From positions 1 to 8,083 of the forward strand of contig VAYJ01000022.1 of the NCBI GenBank assembly GCA_005888465.1: a DNA stretch of 8,083 bases, read 5' to 3'. Under the pieces are notes generated by a model. It had not been told where the DNA came from. It saw only the letters and a list, made by a program, of their open reading frames with translations, and ran no database searches. Shown here one piece after another: positions 1 through 6,392 of the stretch. The stretch comes from Actinomycetota bacterium (GTDB lineage Bacteria > Actinomycetota > UBA4738). Numbering within the stretch: the first letter of the stretch is position 1; every line of letters starts with the position of its first letter. Position numbers and translations under genes: made by a program.

Positions 1-3000
1 CCCCCGTCCCGAGCGTCCTCGTCATCGTCGTGGCCAAGGACGGCGAGGGCTGGCTGCCGGACTGCCTGCTGAGCCTCTCCCGCCAGACGTACCGGCGGAT
101 GGCTGTCGCGGGCGTGGACAACGGCTCCTCCGATCGCTCCCGGGAGATCCTGGAGTCGGCCCTCGGTGCCGATCGGGTGCTCGAGGGCGGGGAGCAGCGC
201 GGCTTCGCCGGCGCGGTGGGACTCGCGATGCGGACCGACGCGGCGCGCGAGGCCGACTATCTCCTCCTCCTGCACGACGACGCCATGCTCGCTCCGGATG
301 CCATCGTCAACCTGGTCGACGCCGCCGAGCGCGTGGGCGGGGTGGGCATCGCGGGTCCGAAGATCCTCGATGCCATCGACCGGCGGGTCCTGCGGCAGAT
401 CGGGATGTCGACCGACCGCTTCGGGTATCCCTACTCGCCGCTCGAGGCGGGGGAGATCGACCAGGGCCAGTACGACAGGATCCGCGAGGTCCGTTTCGTC
501 TCCTCCTGCGCCATGCTCGTCGCGAAGGACGCGTGGACGAAGATCGGTCCACCTGACGAACGCTTCACGCATGCGCTCGAGGACCTCGACTTGTGCTGGC
601 GCGCGCAGCTCGCGGGATTCCACGTGCTCATGGCGCCCGCCGCGGTCGCCTTCCATCGACGCGCGAGCGTCCGGGGCGAACGCGCCGGATCACCGCGCCC
701 AGCCCGCGAGCGGTACTACCGAGAGCGGGGGGCGCTCGCGAGCGTCCTCAAGAACTACGGGATCCTCTCCCTCGTCTGGGTGCTGCCGCTGTACATCCTG
801 CAGGGCCTGGTTCGGCTGAGCCTGCTCGTCCTCAGCCGTCGGTTCGAGGACGCGTCGCAGATCCTGGCCGCTTGGGGATGGAACCTGCTGCACCTGCCGG
901 GGACGTTCTCCCGGCGCCTGCGAGCGCAGGCGTCGCGTTCGGTTCCCGACCGGTCGATCCGCCGGTCGATGGCGCCCACGACGATCCGCCTTCGCCAGTG
1001 GGCGGGCTCCGCCTCCGCCGGGCTCGTTCGCCGGCGAGAGCCGTTGGACGAGAACGCAACCCCGGAGGCGACGCGGGTCCGCCTGGCGCGGCTCGCGATC
1101 GCGCATCCGGTCGCGACCGCATGGGTCGCGACGGCGCTGCTGCTCCTCGTCGCCGAGCGCAACGTCCTCTTCGCGAGCGGGATCGCGGGCGGCGGACTGG
1201 GCGCCGTACCCGCATCGCCAGTTGCCTACTTCCGGGAGTTCCTTTCCGGCGTGCGCACGACCGGGCTCGGCGGCGGCGGTACGGCGAGCCCCGCGCTCGC
1301 GGCGCTCGGGCTCGGAAGCGTCGTCACGTTCGCAAACCCGGCGCTCTTCCAGAAGCTGCTCCTGGTCGTCCTGCCGCTCATCGCGGCAGCCGGTTGCTAT
1401 CGCGTGGCGCGCGCCATGACGGGCGATCGGGTCGCCGCGGTGGTGGCCGCTGGCGCCTACGGGTTGTCCGGCGTTACGCTCTGGGCCTTCTCGCAGGGCC
1501 GGCTGGGCGCGCTCGTCTTGGTGGCCGGGCTCCCGTGGCTCGTCAAGAAGGTCTCGGTCGCGTTCGACCCCGCGCCGCCGGTCGGCAGCCTCCGATGGAT
1601 CGTCGGCGCGGGGCTCGGGCTCGCGGCGATCGGTTCGTTCTTCGCGGGCACGGTCCTCGCGGCGCTGCTGCTCGCGGTGTGCAGCGCGCTCACGGCCTCG
1701 GGGATCGCGGCGCGCGTACGCGGGGCGTGGTGGATGGGCTCGGCGATCCTCGGGGCGGCCGTCCTCGCCCTGCCGGTCAGCATGGGCCTGGTGGCCGGCG
1801 GCCGGGAAGCGCTCTCGGGCGCGGCCGCCGCCCGCCCGCTCTCCTCGATCCTGCGCCTCTCGCTTGGCGCGGCGCCGGGCGGCTGGGTGACGGGGTTCGC
1901 GCTCCCGATCGCGGGCGTCGTGTCGTGGGTGTTCGTCGATCCGAGGTTCGCCCGGCGCGCGACGGGCGCCGCGGCGGGAGCCCTACTCGGCCTGTACCTG
2001 GCGTGGGCCTCGGGAGCCGGATACCTGCCGCGGATCGTCTCGAATCCGGCAGCCTATGCGGCCGTGGCGGCGACCGAGCTCTCGCTTCTCGTTGGGCTCG
2101 GCCTGGCTTCGGTGCTCCAGGGCGTGCGCCAGGCGTCGTTCGGCCGACGGCAGGTCGGCTCGGTCCTGTTAGCGGCCGCGATGGCGGTCGACCTCGGCGG
2201 CCAGGCCGTCCAGGCGGCACGGGGAGGATGGATGATCGGGCAAGGAGAGCGAGCACCTGCGTTCGTCGCCGTCGACCAGCCGGCGAGCGCCCCCTATCGC
2301 GTCCTGTGGTTGGGCCGGGACGACGGTGAGCCGTTCCCCTCGCCGGGTGGCCTTCCCGACGGCGCGGTCGCCGCCGGCCGCGCGTCGGTCCGGTTCGCGG
2401 TCACCTCGTCCACCGGTGCGTCCGCGCTCGACGAGGGCCGTGCGAGTGGCGGCTCCGGCTACGGCGCCCTCCGGCGGGCCGTCGGCGAGATCCTCGCGGG
2501 AACGACCCGCCACGGTGGAGCGCTCCTTGGGCCGCTCGGCATCAAGTTCGTCGTTGCCGGGACCGGCGATATCCCGGGGCCGTCGCTCCGGCAGCTCTCG
2601 AGGCAGCTCGACCTGTCGCTGCTGTTGGACCAGGGGCTCCTGGTGTGGTCCGTGGCGAATGCCGCCCCACGCGTGTCGGTGATCGGCAACGTCGAGTGGC
2701 GCCAGGCCTCTCGATCCGGTGACCTGCTGTCGACGGCGTTCCTCCCCGTTCCGGCGGCGACGCCGTTGGAGGGTGGCGGCGAGCGATACACGGGAACCTT
2801 GCCCTCCACGCCGTCGCTCGTCCTGCTCGGCGAGCAGGACGTGGGCGGGTGGACGCTCACGACCCCAGGCGCCCCGGCCACGCATCCCATCCGTGCGTTC
2901 GGATGGGCCGTCGGGTTCCTCCCGAGGGCGGGTACCGCCACCTTCGTGGTTCACTTCGACGGGCAGCGCGCGAAGACCGTCCAGGTCGCGCTCCTCGGGA

Positions 3001-3053
3001 TCCTGTGGTTCGCCGCGCTCTGGCTTACGAGGAGGCAGATCCGAAGTGCCTGA
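1..3053 (+). CDS. Large membrane-bound family 2 glycosyltransferase (5' end missing)
   Basis: Probable polytopic glycosyltransferase that moves a sugar from an activated donor to an envelope glycan or lipid carrier; donor and acceptor are unknown. The frame is open from base 3 and its first visible residues (PVPSVLVIVVAKDG) are the first beta-strand of a GT-A fold, so the true start is upstream and the GTG at 30 is internal. Numbering from that GTG: DNGSSD at 30-35 (nucleotide binding), HDDA at 82-85 (DXD-like metal site), EDLDLCW at 184-190 (catalytic acid region), then a basic stretch and a first membrane helix near 245-268. About eleven further hydrophobic segments lie between 360 and 725, followed by a soluble, presumably external region (about 730-980) and a last helix at 983-1000. 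This layout is known for actinobacterial GT2 proteins found beside DUF5719 genes. The stop overlaps the next gene. GT2 assignment is firm; the biological role is inference. Confidence 0.88.
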   Translation, partial: PVPSVLVIVVAKDGEGWLPDCLLSLSRQTYRRMAVAGVDNGSSDRSREILESALGADRVLEGGEQRGFAGAVGLAMRTDAAREADYLLLLHDDAMLAPDAIVNLVDAAERVGGVGIAGPKILDAIDRRVLRQIGMSTDRFGYPYSPLEAGEIDQGQYDRIREVRFVSSCAMLVAKDAWTKIGPPDERFTHALEDLDLCWRAQLAGFHVLMAPAAVAFHRRASVRGERAGSPRPARERYYRERGALASVLKNYGILSLVWVLPLYILQGLVRLSLLVLSRRFEDASQILAAWGWNLLHLPGTFSRRLRAQASRSVPDRSIRRSMAPTTIRLRQWAGSASAGLVRRREPLDENATPEATRVRLARLAIAHPVATAWVATALLLLVAERNVLFASGIAGGGLGAVPASPVAYFREFLSGVRTTGLGGGGTASPALAALGLGSVVTFANPALFQKLLLVVLPLIAAAGCYRVARAMTGDRVAAVVAAGAYGLSGVTLWAFSQGRLGALVLVAGLPWLVKKVSVAFDPAPPVGSLRWIVGAGLGLAAIGSFFAGTVLAALLLAVCSALTASGIAARVRGAWWMGSAILGAAVLALPVSMGLVAGGREALSGAAAARPLSSILRLSLGAAPGGWVTGFALPIAGVVSWVFVDPRFARRATGAAAGALLGLYLAWASGAGYLPRIVSNPAAYAAVAATELSLLVGLGLASVLQGVRQASFGRRQVGSVLLAAAMAVDLGGQAVQAARGGWMIGQGERAPAFVAVDQPASAPYRVLWLGRDDGEPFPSPGGLPDGAVAAGRASVRFAVTSSTGASALDEGRASGGSGYGALRRAVGEILAGTTRHGGALLGPLGIKFVVAGTGDIPGPSLRQLSRQLDLSLLLDQGLLVWSVANAAPRVSVIGNVEWRQASRSGDLLSTAFLPVPAATPLEGGGERYTGTLPSTPSLVLLGEQDVGGWTLTTPGAPATHPIRAFGWAVGFLPRAGTATFVVHFDGQRAKTVQVALLGILWFAALWLTRRQIRSA
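3029..3035 (+). promoter_or_regulatory. Shine-Dalgarno site for the DUF5719-like gene
   Basis: GAGGAGG lies inside the end of the glycosyltransferase gene, 10 nt before the GTG at 3046. It is the strongest ribosome-binding match near the junction and supports that GTG as the start, giving an 8-bp gene overlap and likely translational coupling. Confidence 0.7.
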
Positions 3054-4434
3054 GGCAGGCTCCGGCTCCTCCCGAATCATCGTCCGGCGCGCGCTCCTGG
3101 CGGCCGCGCTCATTGCGGTGGTGACCGGCTCGACGGTCTTCGTGGACCGCATCACCGTCCCGCGCGCCGACGCGACCGTCCCGGTCCCGGCGGTGCAAAG
3201 CGGTGCGTGGTTCTGCCCCCACGGCGGAGCCCCAGGATGGGAGGGATGGGTGATCGTGACGAACCCGGGCCCGGACGACGTCCGGATCCGGCTCACGGCC
3301 TTCGGCGCGAGCGGTGGTGACGTGCTGCGCTCGTTCACCGTCCAGGCCGGGACCGAGGTCTATCGCGAGGTCCCGGCGCAGGACCGGGGAGCCTCGACCG
3401 AGGTGGAGTACTTCGGCGGCTGGGTGGCGGTCGCCGCGGCCGTCTCCACGGGCTCAGCGGACGGGGCGGCCACCGAGCGCTGCCTGGGCGCGCCGCAGCG
3501 GCGTTGGTTTCTGCCCGACGAGGCGGCCGCCGCCGGCGAGGACGCGTACCTCGTCGTGATGAACCCGTTCGCCGAATCGGCGGCGGTCGACGTGGATCTC
3601 TTCACCGACCGGCGGCAGATCCACGCCGGCCAGCTCATGCCGTACGTGGTGCCGGCCGAGAGCTCGCTCGCCATCCGGATCGGCGATCACGCCGTCTTGG
3701 CGCTCGACGAGCACGCGCTCGCGCTGCAGATCCAGACGCGCCTCGGCCGCGTGCTCGCGGGCGGCTACGTCGTCTCGGGGCGGGCGCTCCGAGCGGCCGC
3801 CGCGGGCGCGCAGAGCGCGCAGCAATGGGTGCTGCCCTCGGGCGGCTTCTTCGCCTCGAGCCGGCTCCTGGTGTTCAACCCCGGTACTGCCCGGGCGGAC
3901 CTGTCGCTCGTGAGCCAGGGCCCGAATGCGCAGCAGCTCGTCTCCGGCCCCAACGGGGTGTCGGTGCCGCCCCAGACGGCGGTGTCCATCCCCGTCGGTG
4001 GCCTCGCGAACGCGGCCCTGGACGTCACCACGACGAACCGCGAGTCGGTGGTGGCGGTGCTCGAGCTGACCGGGCCGGGAGGCGACAGCGCGACGCTCGA
4101 AGGCGCGCCGGCACCCGCCGCCGCGTGGGTGGTCCTCCCGTCCCTGCCGCCCGTCCTCGGTCGGACCTACCTGGTGGTGGAGAACCCGGGCCGCGTCGCG
4201 GCGAAGGTCAGCCTCAGCCCGATCGGCAACGGGGGAGCGGTCGCCACGGGGGTTCCCGCGACCATCACGATCGCTCCCGGTCGCACCCGAAGCGTCTCGC
4301 TCCCCGAGCCCGGCGGCGCGCCGGTCTCGGTACTCGTTCGTGTGGTGACCGGCTCGGTAGTGGCGGGGAGCGCTTCCTTCAGCCTGAACGGGTTCGCGTA
4401 CGCCGCGACCCTCGGCACGCCGATGCCGGGTTGA
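3046..4434 (+). CDS. DUF5719-like exported/membrane-anchored repeat protein
   Basis: A 462-residue protein of unknown function, matching by position and pattern the DUF5719 family encoded next to GT2 genes in Actinomycetota. GTG 3046 is preferred because of the GAGGAGG upstream and because the next in-frame GTG (3118) would remove the hydrophobic segment. Residues 11-33 (RR followed by an Ala/Leu/Val core) form a signal anchor or signal peptide; an ADA at 41-43 is a distant cleavage candidate. The remainder is predicted outside the membrane, rich in Val/Ala/Gly and beta-like. Four modules begin at W55, W154, W261 and W361; each has W-x-(C/L/V)-P or a close variant, then a hydrophobic strand ending in Asn-Pro 17-19 residues after the Trp. 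The only two cysteines, C57 and C146, could form a disulfide. No catalytic motif is visible. Coupling to the glycosyltransferase suggests a shared envelope role, which is inference. Confidence 0.82.
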   Translation: MPEAGSGSSRIIVRRALLAAALIAVVTGSTVFVDRITVPRADATVPVPAVQSGAWFCPHGGAPGWEGWVIVTNPGPDDVRIRLTAFGASGGDVLRSFTVQAGTEVYREVPAQDRGASTEVEYFGGWVAVAAAVSTGSADGAATERCLGAPQRRWFLPDEAAAAGEDAYLVVMNPFAESAAVDVDLFTDRRQIHAGQLMPYVVPAESSLAIRIGDHAVLALDEHALALQIQTRLGRVLAGGYVVSGRALRAAAAGAQSAQQWVLPSGGFFASSRLLVFNPGTARADLSLVSQGPNAQQLVSGPNGVSVPPQTAVSIPVGGLANAALDVTTTNRESVVAVLELTGPGGDSATLEGAPAPAAAWVVLPSLPPVLGRTYLVVENPGRVAAKVSLSPIGNGGAVATGVPATITIAPGRTRSVSLPEPGGAPVSVLVRVVTGSVVAGSASFSLNGFAYAATLGTPMPG

Positions 4435-4494
4435 ACATGCGGTAGGCCATTCGGTCCTCCCCCGACGGCGCCCTCGAGCGACGGGTATGGGCCG

Positions 4495-4533
4495 TTTGCC
4501 CGAGCGCGCGTGAACCGCACGGGTGAGGGCAAA
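4495..4533 (+). other. Possible stem-loop in the intergenic gap
   Basis: Perfect 7-nt inverted arms TTTGCCC (4495-4501) and GGGCAAA (4527-4533) enclose 25 nt that contain a smaller CGTG/CACG stem (4509-4512 with 4518-4521). It sits between the DUF5719-like gene and the zinc-ribbon gene, 55 nt before the latter's ATG. It could be a terminator without a U-tract, a structured leader, or chance; arms of this length in a gap this size are not very improbable. No other convincing signal is seen between 4435 and 4588. Confidence 0.25.
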
Positions 4534-4588
4534 ACCATCCGATCGAGCTATCCGCTTCGAGGGGCGCCTACGCCGAGAATCCATTGGC

Positions 4589-4780
4589 ATGAGCCGCCCA
4601 GATCGCAGCCACGACGATTGCCCGTCCTGCGGGTCCCGACAGATGATCAAGGTGGCCCTCACCCTTGCCGACTCCCCCGTGTCCTTCACGATGTGCAACG
4701 TGTGTGAGTGGAAGGCCTGGGAGCGCGAGGGCGAGCGGCTTCCGCTCGGGTCCGTGCTGACGCTCGTCTCCGCCCGGTAG
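4589..4780 (+). CDS. Small zinc-ribbon protein, hypothetical
   Basis: A 63-residue protein with two zinc-knuckle pairs, C11-P-S-C14-G and C36-N-V-C39, separated by a beta-like stretch (KVALTLADSPVSFTMC, 21-36) and followed by EWKAWERE, then a hydrophobic C-terminus. Four cysteines in two CxxC pairs should bind one zinc. ATG 4589 is chosen over the in-frame GTG at 4523: codons between the two lack the high third-position G/C seen after 4589, and neither start has a good Shine-Dalgarno. In related actinobacterial loci the small Cys-containing DUF3499 protein lies at about this place between the DUF5719 and phosphomannomutase genes. The layout of Cys pairs around an 'aLTl.aDs' strand is reminiscent, so this may be a divergent positional counterpart. 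Function is unknown. The gene is real by codon bias and motif; identity is uncertain. Confidence 0.72.
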   Translation: MSRPDRSHDDCPSCGSRQMIKVALTLADSPVSFTMCNVCEWKAWEREGERLPLGSVLTLVSAR

Positions 4781-4784
4781 CTCA

Positions 4785-4806
4785 CCCGAGCCGCCGCACG
4801 CTCGGG
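4785..4806 (+). terminator. GC-rich hairpin after the zinc-ribbon gene
   Basis: CCCGAGC (4785-4791) and GCTCGGG (4800-4806) form a perfect 7-bp stem with an 8-nt loop, starting four nt after the stop codon. No U-tract follows, as is common for hairpin terminators in high-GC Gram-positive genomes. It ends near where the -35 of the next promoter would fall, so a regulatory role is an alternative. Confidence 0.4.
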
Positions 4807-4828
4807 GGGAAGCGCGGAAGGGGTCGAC

Positions 4829-4834
4829 TACAAT
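4829..4834 (+). promoter_or_regulatory. -10 promoter element of the manB operon, probably leaderless
   Basis: TACAAT matches the sigma-70 -10 consensus at five of six positions and is conspicuous in GC-rich surroundings. It ends 8 nt before the ATG at 4843, so transcription would begin at or within a few nt of the start codon. No Shine-Dalgarno lies in the last 15 nt; the purine run at 4816-4823 is 19 nt away, too far to act as one. No TTGACA-like -35 is seen at the expected distance. Confidence 0.5.
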
Positions 4835-4842
4835 CGCGCCCC

Positions 4843-6192
4843 ATGGCGTCCCAGTTCGGCCGCATCTTCAAGGCCTACGACGTGCGCGGCGTCTACCCCG
4901 ACGAGTTCGACGACGATGGCGCGTACCGGATCGGCGCGGCGTTCGCCTCCTGGGTGCACGCCGACCGGGTGGTGCTGGGGCGCGACTGCCGGCTCTCCTC
5001 GCCGGCCCTGTCCGACGCCTTCTGCGCCGGCGTGACGCGCTCCGGGGCGGGCATCGTCGAGCTCGGCCTCGCGACGACCGACATGGTGTATTTCGCCTCC
5101 GGGCGCCTCGGTCTTCCCGGCGCGATGTTCACGGCGAGCCACAACCCGCCCCAGTACAACGGGCTGAAGCTCTGCCGGCCGGGCGCGGCCCCGGTCGGCG
5201 AGGAGAGCGGTCTTCGCGAGATCCGGGCGATGGCGGAGAACGGGGCGGCGCCGTCCCCGACGGGATCCCCGGCGGGGACGATCGAGCATCGTGACCTCAA
5301 GCCCGAGTACATCGAGCACCTCCTCTCGTTCGTCGACGTCGAGCGGCTCGCCCCGCTCACGGTGGTGGCCGACGCGGCGAACGGTATGGCGGCGCTCGTA
5401 GTCCCCGAGATCTTCGAGCGCCTGCCCGGGAAGCTCGTTCCCCTGTACATGGAGCTCGACGGCACGTTCCCCAACCACCCTGCCGACCCGATCGTCCCCG
5501 AGAACCAGGCGGACCTCCGGCGGGCCGTCACCGAACACCACGCGGACCTCGGTCTCGCCTTCGACGGCGACGCGGACCGCGTGTTCCTGGTGGACGAGCG
5601 CGCGGAGGGGGTCAGCGGGTCGCTCGTCACGGCGCTCGTCGCCCGCGGGATGCTCGCGCGACACCCCGGGGCGACGATCCTCTACAACCTCATCTGCTCG
5701 CACGTGGTGCCGGAGGTCGTCCGGGAGCTCGGGGGCACGCCGGTCCGCACGCGCGTCGGGCATTCCTTCGTGAAACAGGTGATGGCGGAGACGGGCGCGG
5801 TGTTCGGCGGCGAGCACTCCGGTCACTACTACTTCCGCGAGCACTACAACGCGGACTCGGGGCTCGTGGCCACGATGGTCGTCATGGACCAGCTCTCGAA
5901 GGCGGGCCTGCCGCTCTCGGAGCTGCTCGAGCCGCTGCGGCGCTACGCGGACTCCGGGGAGATCAACTCCGGAGTGGACGACCCGAAGGCAACGATCGAA
6001 CGCCTCGCGACGGCCTACGCTTGGGGGAGGCAGGACCGGATGGACGGCCTGACGGTCGAGTTCGACGACTGGTGGTTCAACGTCCGGCCGTCGAACACCG
6101 AGCCGCTCCTTCGGCTGAACGTCGAGGCGAACGATCAGGCGCTCCTCGAGGAGAAGACCGCCGAAGTGCTCGCGCGCATCCGCGCGGGATAA
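4843..6192 (+). CDS. manB: Phosphomannomutase/phosphoglucomutase
   Basis: Cytosolic alpha-D-phosphohexomutase, 449 residues, expected to interconvert mannose-6-P and mannose-1-P (possibly also the glucose phosphates) for GDP-mannose synthesis. All four domain signatures are present: TASHNP at 97-102 with the phosphorylated Ser99, the metal-binding DGDADR at 241-246, the sugar-specificity loop GGEHSGH at 322-328, and the phosphate-binding RPSNTEP at 415-421. The N-terminus (IFKAYDVRGVYP) is typical and fixes ATG 4843, although the frame is open upstream. Length fits the 440-470 residues usual for bacterial enzymes. It leads the right-hand operon; a Trm112-like gene follows after 29 nt and an SIS isomerase after that, the order known in Actinomycetota. 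GEHSGH occurs in enzymes acting on mannose and/or glucose phosphates, so sequence alone does not settle preference. Confidence 0.96.
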   Translation: MASQFGRIFKAYDVRGVYPDEFDDDGAYRIGAAFASWVHADRVVLGRDCRLSSPALSDAFCAGVTRSGAGIVELGLATTDMVYFASGRLGLPGAMFTASHNPPQYNGLKLCRPGAAPVGEESGLREIRAMAENGAAPSPTGSPAGTIEHRDLKPEYIEHLLSFVDVERLAPLTVVADAANGMAALVVPEIFERLPGKLVPLYMELDGTFPNHPADPIVPENQADLRRAVTEHHADLGLAFDGDADRVFLVDERAEGVSGSLVTALVARGMLARHPGATILYNLICSHVVPEVVRELGGTPVRTRVGHSFVKQVMAETGAVFGGEHSGHYYFREHYNADSGLVATMVVMDQLSKAGLPLSELLEPLRRYADSGEINSGVDDPKATIERLATAYAWGRQDRMDGLTVEFDDWWFNVRPSNTEPLLRLNVEANDQALLEEKTAEVLARIRAG

Positions 6193-6207
6193 GCGATCGT
6201 CGAACAC

Positions 6208-6214
6208 GGGAGGG
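6208..6214 (+). promoter_or_regulatory. Shine-Dalgarno site for the Trm112-like gene
   Basis: GGGAGGG is 7 nt upstream of the ATG at 6222 in the short gap after manB. It picks this ATG over in-frame starts that would lie inside manB. Confidence 0.65.
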
Positions 6215-6221
6215 ACGACCG

Positions 6222-6392
6222 ATGCCGGTGGACAAGGAACTGCTGGAGATCCTGGTGTGCCCGAGCTGTCACGGGGCGCTTGACTACCGCGAGCAGGAGG
6301 AGCGACTTGTGTGCACGTCGTGCGGGCTGCGCTACGCGGTTCGCGACGACATCCCGGTGATGCTCATTGAGGAAGCCGAGAAGCCCACCTGA
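6222..6392 (+). CDS. Trm112-like zinc-binding small protein
   Basis: A 56-residue protein of the Trm112/UPF0434 (YcaR-like) family. It starts MPVDKELLEILVCPSC and carries C13-P-S-C16 and C31-T-S-C34-G, the two zinc knuckles, followed by YAVRDDIPVML, the family's conserved C-terminal stretch. In eukaryotes and archaea Trm112 binds and activates methyltransferases that modify tRNA, rRNA or release factor; the bacterial short form has no settled function. Here it lies between manB and the SIS isomerase, a recurrent actinobacterial placement, with no methyltransferase gene in view. Its stop shares one base with the next ATG (TGATG), implying coupled translation. The family call is firm; the role here is unknown. 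Confidence 0.9.
   Translation: MPVDKELLEILVCPSCHGALDYREQEERLVCTSCGLRYAVRDDIPVMLIEEAEKPT

Noticed and set aside
30..32. GTG as start of the glycosyltransferase
   Set aside because: The frame is open to the window edge and the residues before it form the expected first beta-strand, so the gene starts upstream.
593..2329. Second + strand frame inside the glycosyltransferase gene
   Set aside because: Arg/Gly/Ala/Pro-rich translation without motifs; the overlapping frame has the GT2 motifs and membrane segments.
2169..3338. Long open frame on the minus strand opposite the end of the glycosyltransferase gene
   Set aside because: Rich in Arg/Gly/Pro/Glu with no recognisable domain; it is the expected mirror of a high-GC coding frame and runs against a well-supported + strand gene.
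4461..4485. Possible terminator hairpin just after the DUF5719-like gene (CCCGACGG...CGACGGG)
   Set aside because: Only six or seven pairs with a central mismatch and no U-tract; weaker than the other inverted repeats.
4523..4588. Upstream GTG start adding 22 residues to the zinc-ribbon protein
   Set aside because: Codons in this stretch lack the third-position G/C bias of the rest, it overlaps the inverted repeat, and there is no ribosome-binding site.
3454..4785. Minus-strand open frame opposite the DUF5719-like gene
   Set aside because: Arg-rich low-complexity composition, no start signal, and it spans two + strand genes and the gap between them.
4708..4842. Upstream extension of manB into the zinc-ribbon gene
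   Set aside because: The added residues do not belong to the family and would overlap another gene; ATG 4843 begins the canonical N-terminus.
4828..6207. Minus-strand open frame opposite manB
   Set aside because: Entirely antisense to a gene with all family motifs; composition is that of a codon-bias shadow.
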